Positions 61,614 through 64,000 of a DNA stretch of 64,000 nucleotides are shown in pieces. The stretch covers positions 15,785,507 through 15,849,506 of the forward strand of contig CM067086.1 of NCBI GenBank assembly GCA_034008185.1. Direction: 5' to 3'. Each line of letters begins with the position of its first letter. Position 1 is the first letter of the stretch. The stretch is from Gorsachius magnificus (taxonomy: Eukaryota; Chordata; Aves; Pelecaniformes; Ardeidae). The translations under genes and the position numbers were made by a program. The notes below the pieces were generated by a model. That model had not been told where the DNA came from. It was given only the letters and a program-made list of their open reading frames with translations, and did not search any database.

Positions 61614-64000
61614 ACATTTGACTTGTATATAATCCTTGACATGTTGACTTGACAATTAACTTGACATAATCATTTTCAATGAACAGTTCTTTTGAATTCA
61701 AGTAGACGTATGCCCAGTACAGTTTAAACTCACCTTTTATTGTTAATATTGCTAAGCCAGATTCACTGCTGTACAACCTGAGCAGAATATTCATCCATGT
61801 TCTGAGATGGAGTATGAAATCCTTACTAACACTTAGTGTAAGTGAAATCCTTGTTTGATGTTTTCATATACTTCTTTCTGTGATTCCTATTGAAACTGCA
61901 GTTTCTGGTTCATCTGGTTCGTCATACCTAAGTGTTAATGCAATTAATTTATCCTTTTTGGGTGATACTCTGCCTGGAACCCACAGTTCCGTTTGTTGTG
62001 TAATACCTTGAGACATTTTTTGTTTCCTTGTGCCTGCTTTGAAAGAATATAGTCTGCATGCTTACCAATAAGAAAAACTTTGAGATTATATTGCTTGTAT
62101 ATTTAATGATTTAATGCAGACTTAGCTCCAAGCTTATGTGAATTCCTTAAGATAAAAAGAAGTCTCTCTTACTTATGAAGCCCATGTCAGATATAGGATA
62201 CATATAGGATGTACGTAGAGTGGCAAGTTAGTGACATCCTAAACAAATTGACATTTGAAATATTTGATATATTGAACATGTTTAGAGAGAGACATAAGCA
62301 TACATGTCTTTTCGCAGACATCTTTTGTTAGCTTCATGATTCAGCAATTGCCCACAGCAATATGAGGGAATATCTGTCCCTTATTAATCTCCAGGAAATT
62401 AGTGACAGCTCTTATAGTCCATATTATGCTATCACCCAAAGACATCACTCAGGATTTGGGTCTCTCTTTATTGGTGCTTTATAAGCAGAGATGACTGAAT
62501 TTCAGTTTATAGCTGGTTTTATATTAAAAAGGAAGAGTGGCTGCATTTAAACGTCCAGGAATATGAGCATGGGTTGCTTTAATAAAGGCACATACCATTG
62601 CTTTGTTACTGTTTTTAAATGACACTGACAATAGTGGAGGAAGAGTACAGGAGGCAAATAGGCAAGAGGCAATGTTGCAATTCCTCGTTTACCAATGATT
62701 CTAATGAATGCCTTGAAATGCTATGTATTTAGAAATTAATATTATATGCCTGTTGAATTAATAATGCTGTATTTTATGGGTAGTGAAAGCTTGCATATTT
62801 TCTCTATTTGAAGAGAATTTTGTAATACCTTTTTCTCCACACCTCTGAAATTTGCACATGAAATTACGCTCTATTGCCCAATTCTAGGTAACTCATTTTT
62901 GGGCCTAGCTTATTTCCTCATGATTTGGCTGATAAGGGCTTTGAGAAAAAGCTTGGGCTAGTGGCCTTTCATGATAGGCTTTGTTTTGGTCTTTGAAGTG
63001 TCTGATGACTGCACAATAGTATGAAAAGGGAGTAATTCTGGAATAGAATTAAAATAAGTGAATCTAGCTTTAAACCCCAAGTAAATTCATTTTGTGGTCC
63101 TTCATTTTTTAGAAATCAGCTCCTCAAGGTGTTATTCATGAAACTCTGATCGATATTGTTGTGAGCTGAAGTGGTGTTTGCCTTTTTTCCAGATCAGTAA
63201 AGCTGTTAAAAAGCTGATACAGCCATTTCAGATCCATTTCCATTTTTGGTTCATTAATTACAGAGGTGAGCAAATATGATGGGCTGGCAGGAGAGAATAA
63301 GCTCTTACATAGGCAGATTCTTCCTGCATGTACAAGCAGGGCAGTCTGCCATCTTACAGAGGGAGAGAAAGAAAGAGACAGCTCTGTTAAAACAAAACAA
63401 CCACCACAAAACAAAACAATGAAGGTTTCCATGTGCCAGTGAAACCTTCATTTCAATGGGAAGACGTGGCAGTTTCTGAGAACAACAGCTTTTATGTTAA
63501 CACTTTCAAACTTGAAGGTGCTCAAAATCTTGATCCAAATCAAAGCATAGTGGCTTGCACGCTTCTCTTACATTTTTTTTCGCCCATAAATTTTATTTGA
63601 TATTCGAATTTTTGTTGAGTGATATTCTGTATGAGTTAGCCAATTAAATAGTAAGTTATTCCATATAAAACATAATCTAATTTTCTAATCACATCACCAG
63701 TTCTGGAATTTTGAGCCCTAAATTGTCTTATTGAATGCATGGGACTACTTTCTACTGAGTGATAACCTTCCAGATACCTCAAAGGCATATGGAACACCAT
63801 ATAGAAATAGATTAAAAAATATAACTAACACAACTATAAGTATCCAGAATATTTGTCTCTTTTACAAATTGTTACTTGTATCTAAACCATCACTTATATC
63901 ATGCTCCAGGCAAAATATAGCTTGCTGCAAGCCAGTTTTGGTATTTTTAAATCAGTAATTAGTTAATTCTTCCTCAGAAAAACCCTCTGCTTCCTTCCCT

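Larger units (their letters stand above)
56198..64000. other. Non-coding DNA, no supported gene
   Basis: The stretch contains the G-rich tract and one MIR-like relic. The longest frame (137 codons, 59485-59898 minus) begins at a GTG and overlaps other frames, so it is not accepted as a gene. A 9-bp stem CTCATCTCT (58264-58272) pairs with AGAGATGAG (58290-58298) across 17 bases. An AAAACAAAAC-type simple tract lies at 63389-63420. Confidence 0.65.

Noticed and set aside
1..64000. CRISPR arrays, tRNA or rRNA genes, bacterial operons, mitochondrial inserts, endogenous viral genes
   Set aside because: No regularly spaced direct repeats, tRNA-like A/B boxes with a cloverleaf, rRNA blocks, operon-like runs of frames or recognisable viral or mitochondrial coding sequence were seen.

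Overview
The window looks like gene-poor, AT-rich nuclear DNA from a bird. The best evidence is three CR1 LINE 3' ends carrying the avian-type ATTCTATG terminal repeats (about 30177-30240 minus strand, 38545-38686 plus, 56069-56197 plus). The interspersed-repeat load is otherwise low, and there are no SINE or LINE families of mammalian type with long poly(A) tails. Species and locus cannot be read from the sequence. I saw no bacterial, phage or organellar features, and nothing that supports a bacterial operon reading.

No protein-coding gene can be supported. Open reading frames on both strands are short (mostly 60-140 codons), many begin at non-ATG codons, none matches a protein family I recognise, and I found no string of exon-like ORFs bounded by consistent splice sites. 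The window is therefore either intergenic or lies in one or more very long introns. The only strong gene-associated signal is a compact CpG island at about 46020-46535. It contains roughly 37 CpG in its densest 300 bp by hand count, GC boxes and two plausible plus-strand splice donors. It could be the promoter or first exon of an unrecognised coding or long non-coding transcript.

Layout: 1-10985 is single-copy-looking non-coding DNA with small homopolymer tracts and a perfect 12-bp-stem hairpin near 2740. At 10986-11660 there is an imperfect direct duplication of a unit of about 300-335 bp, unusually rich in one-base gaps. From about 11700 to 30176 is non-coding, with an old MIR/CORE-SINE-like fragment near 29130-29220. 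From 30177 to 38686 lie the first two CR1 fragments, two more MIR-like fragments (36091-36215 and 37125-37250), a C18 run and a strongly strand-asymmetric C- and CA-rich block at 36811-36955. From 38687 to 46019 is non-coding with an AT-rich patch near 39480-39850. The CpG island follows. From 46536 to the end is non-coding DNA with an A23 run, a near-perfect TAATTA-centred palindrome at 54862-54894, the third CR1, a G-rich quadruplex candidate at 57383-57411 and a further MIR-like fragment at 61520-61613.

I did not find a new multi-gene system. The items most worth checking are the indel-rich tandem duplication (real or an assembly error), the isolated CpG island, the TAATTA palindrome, and the group of MIR-like relics, which would be old conserved repeats in a bird.
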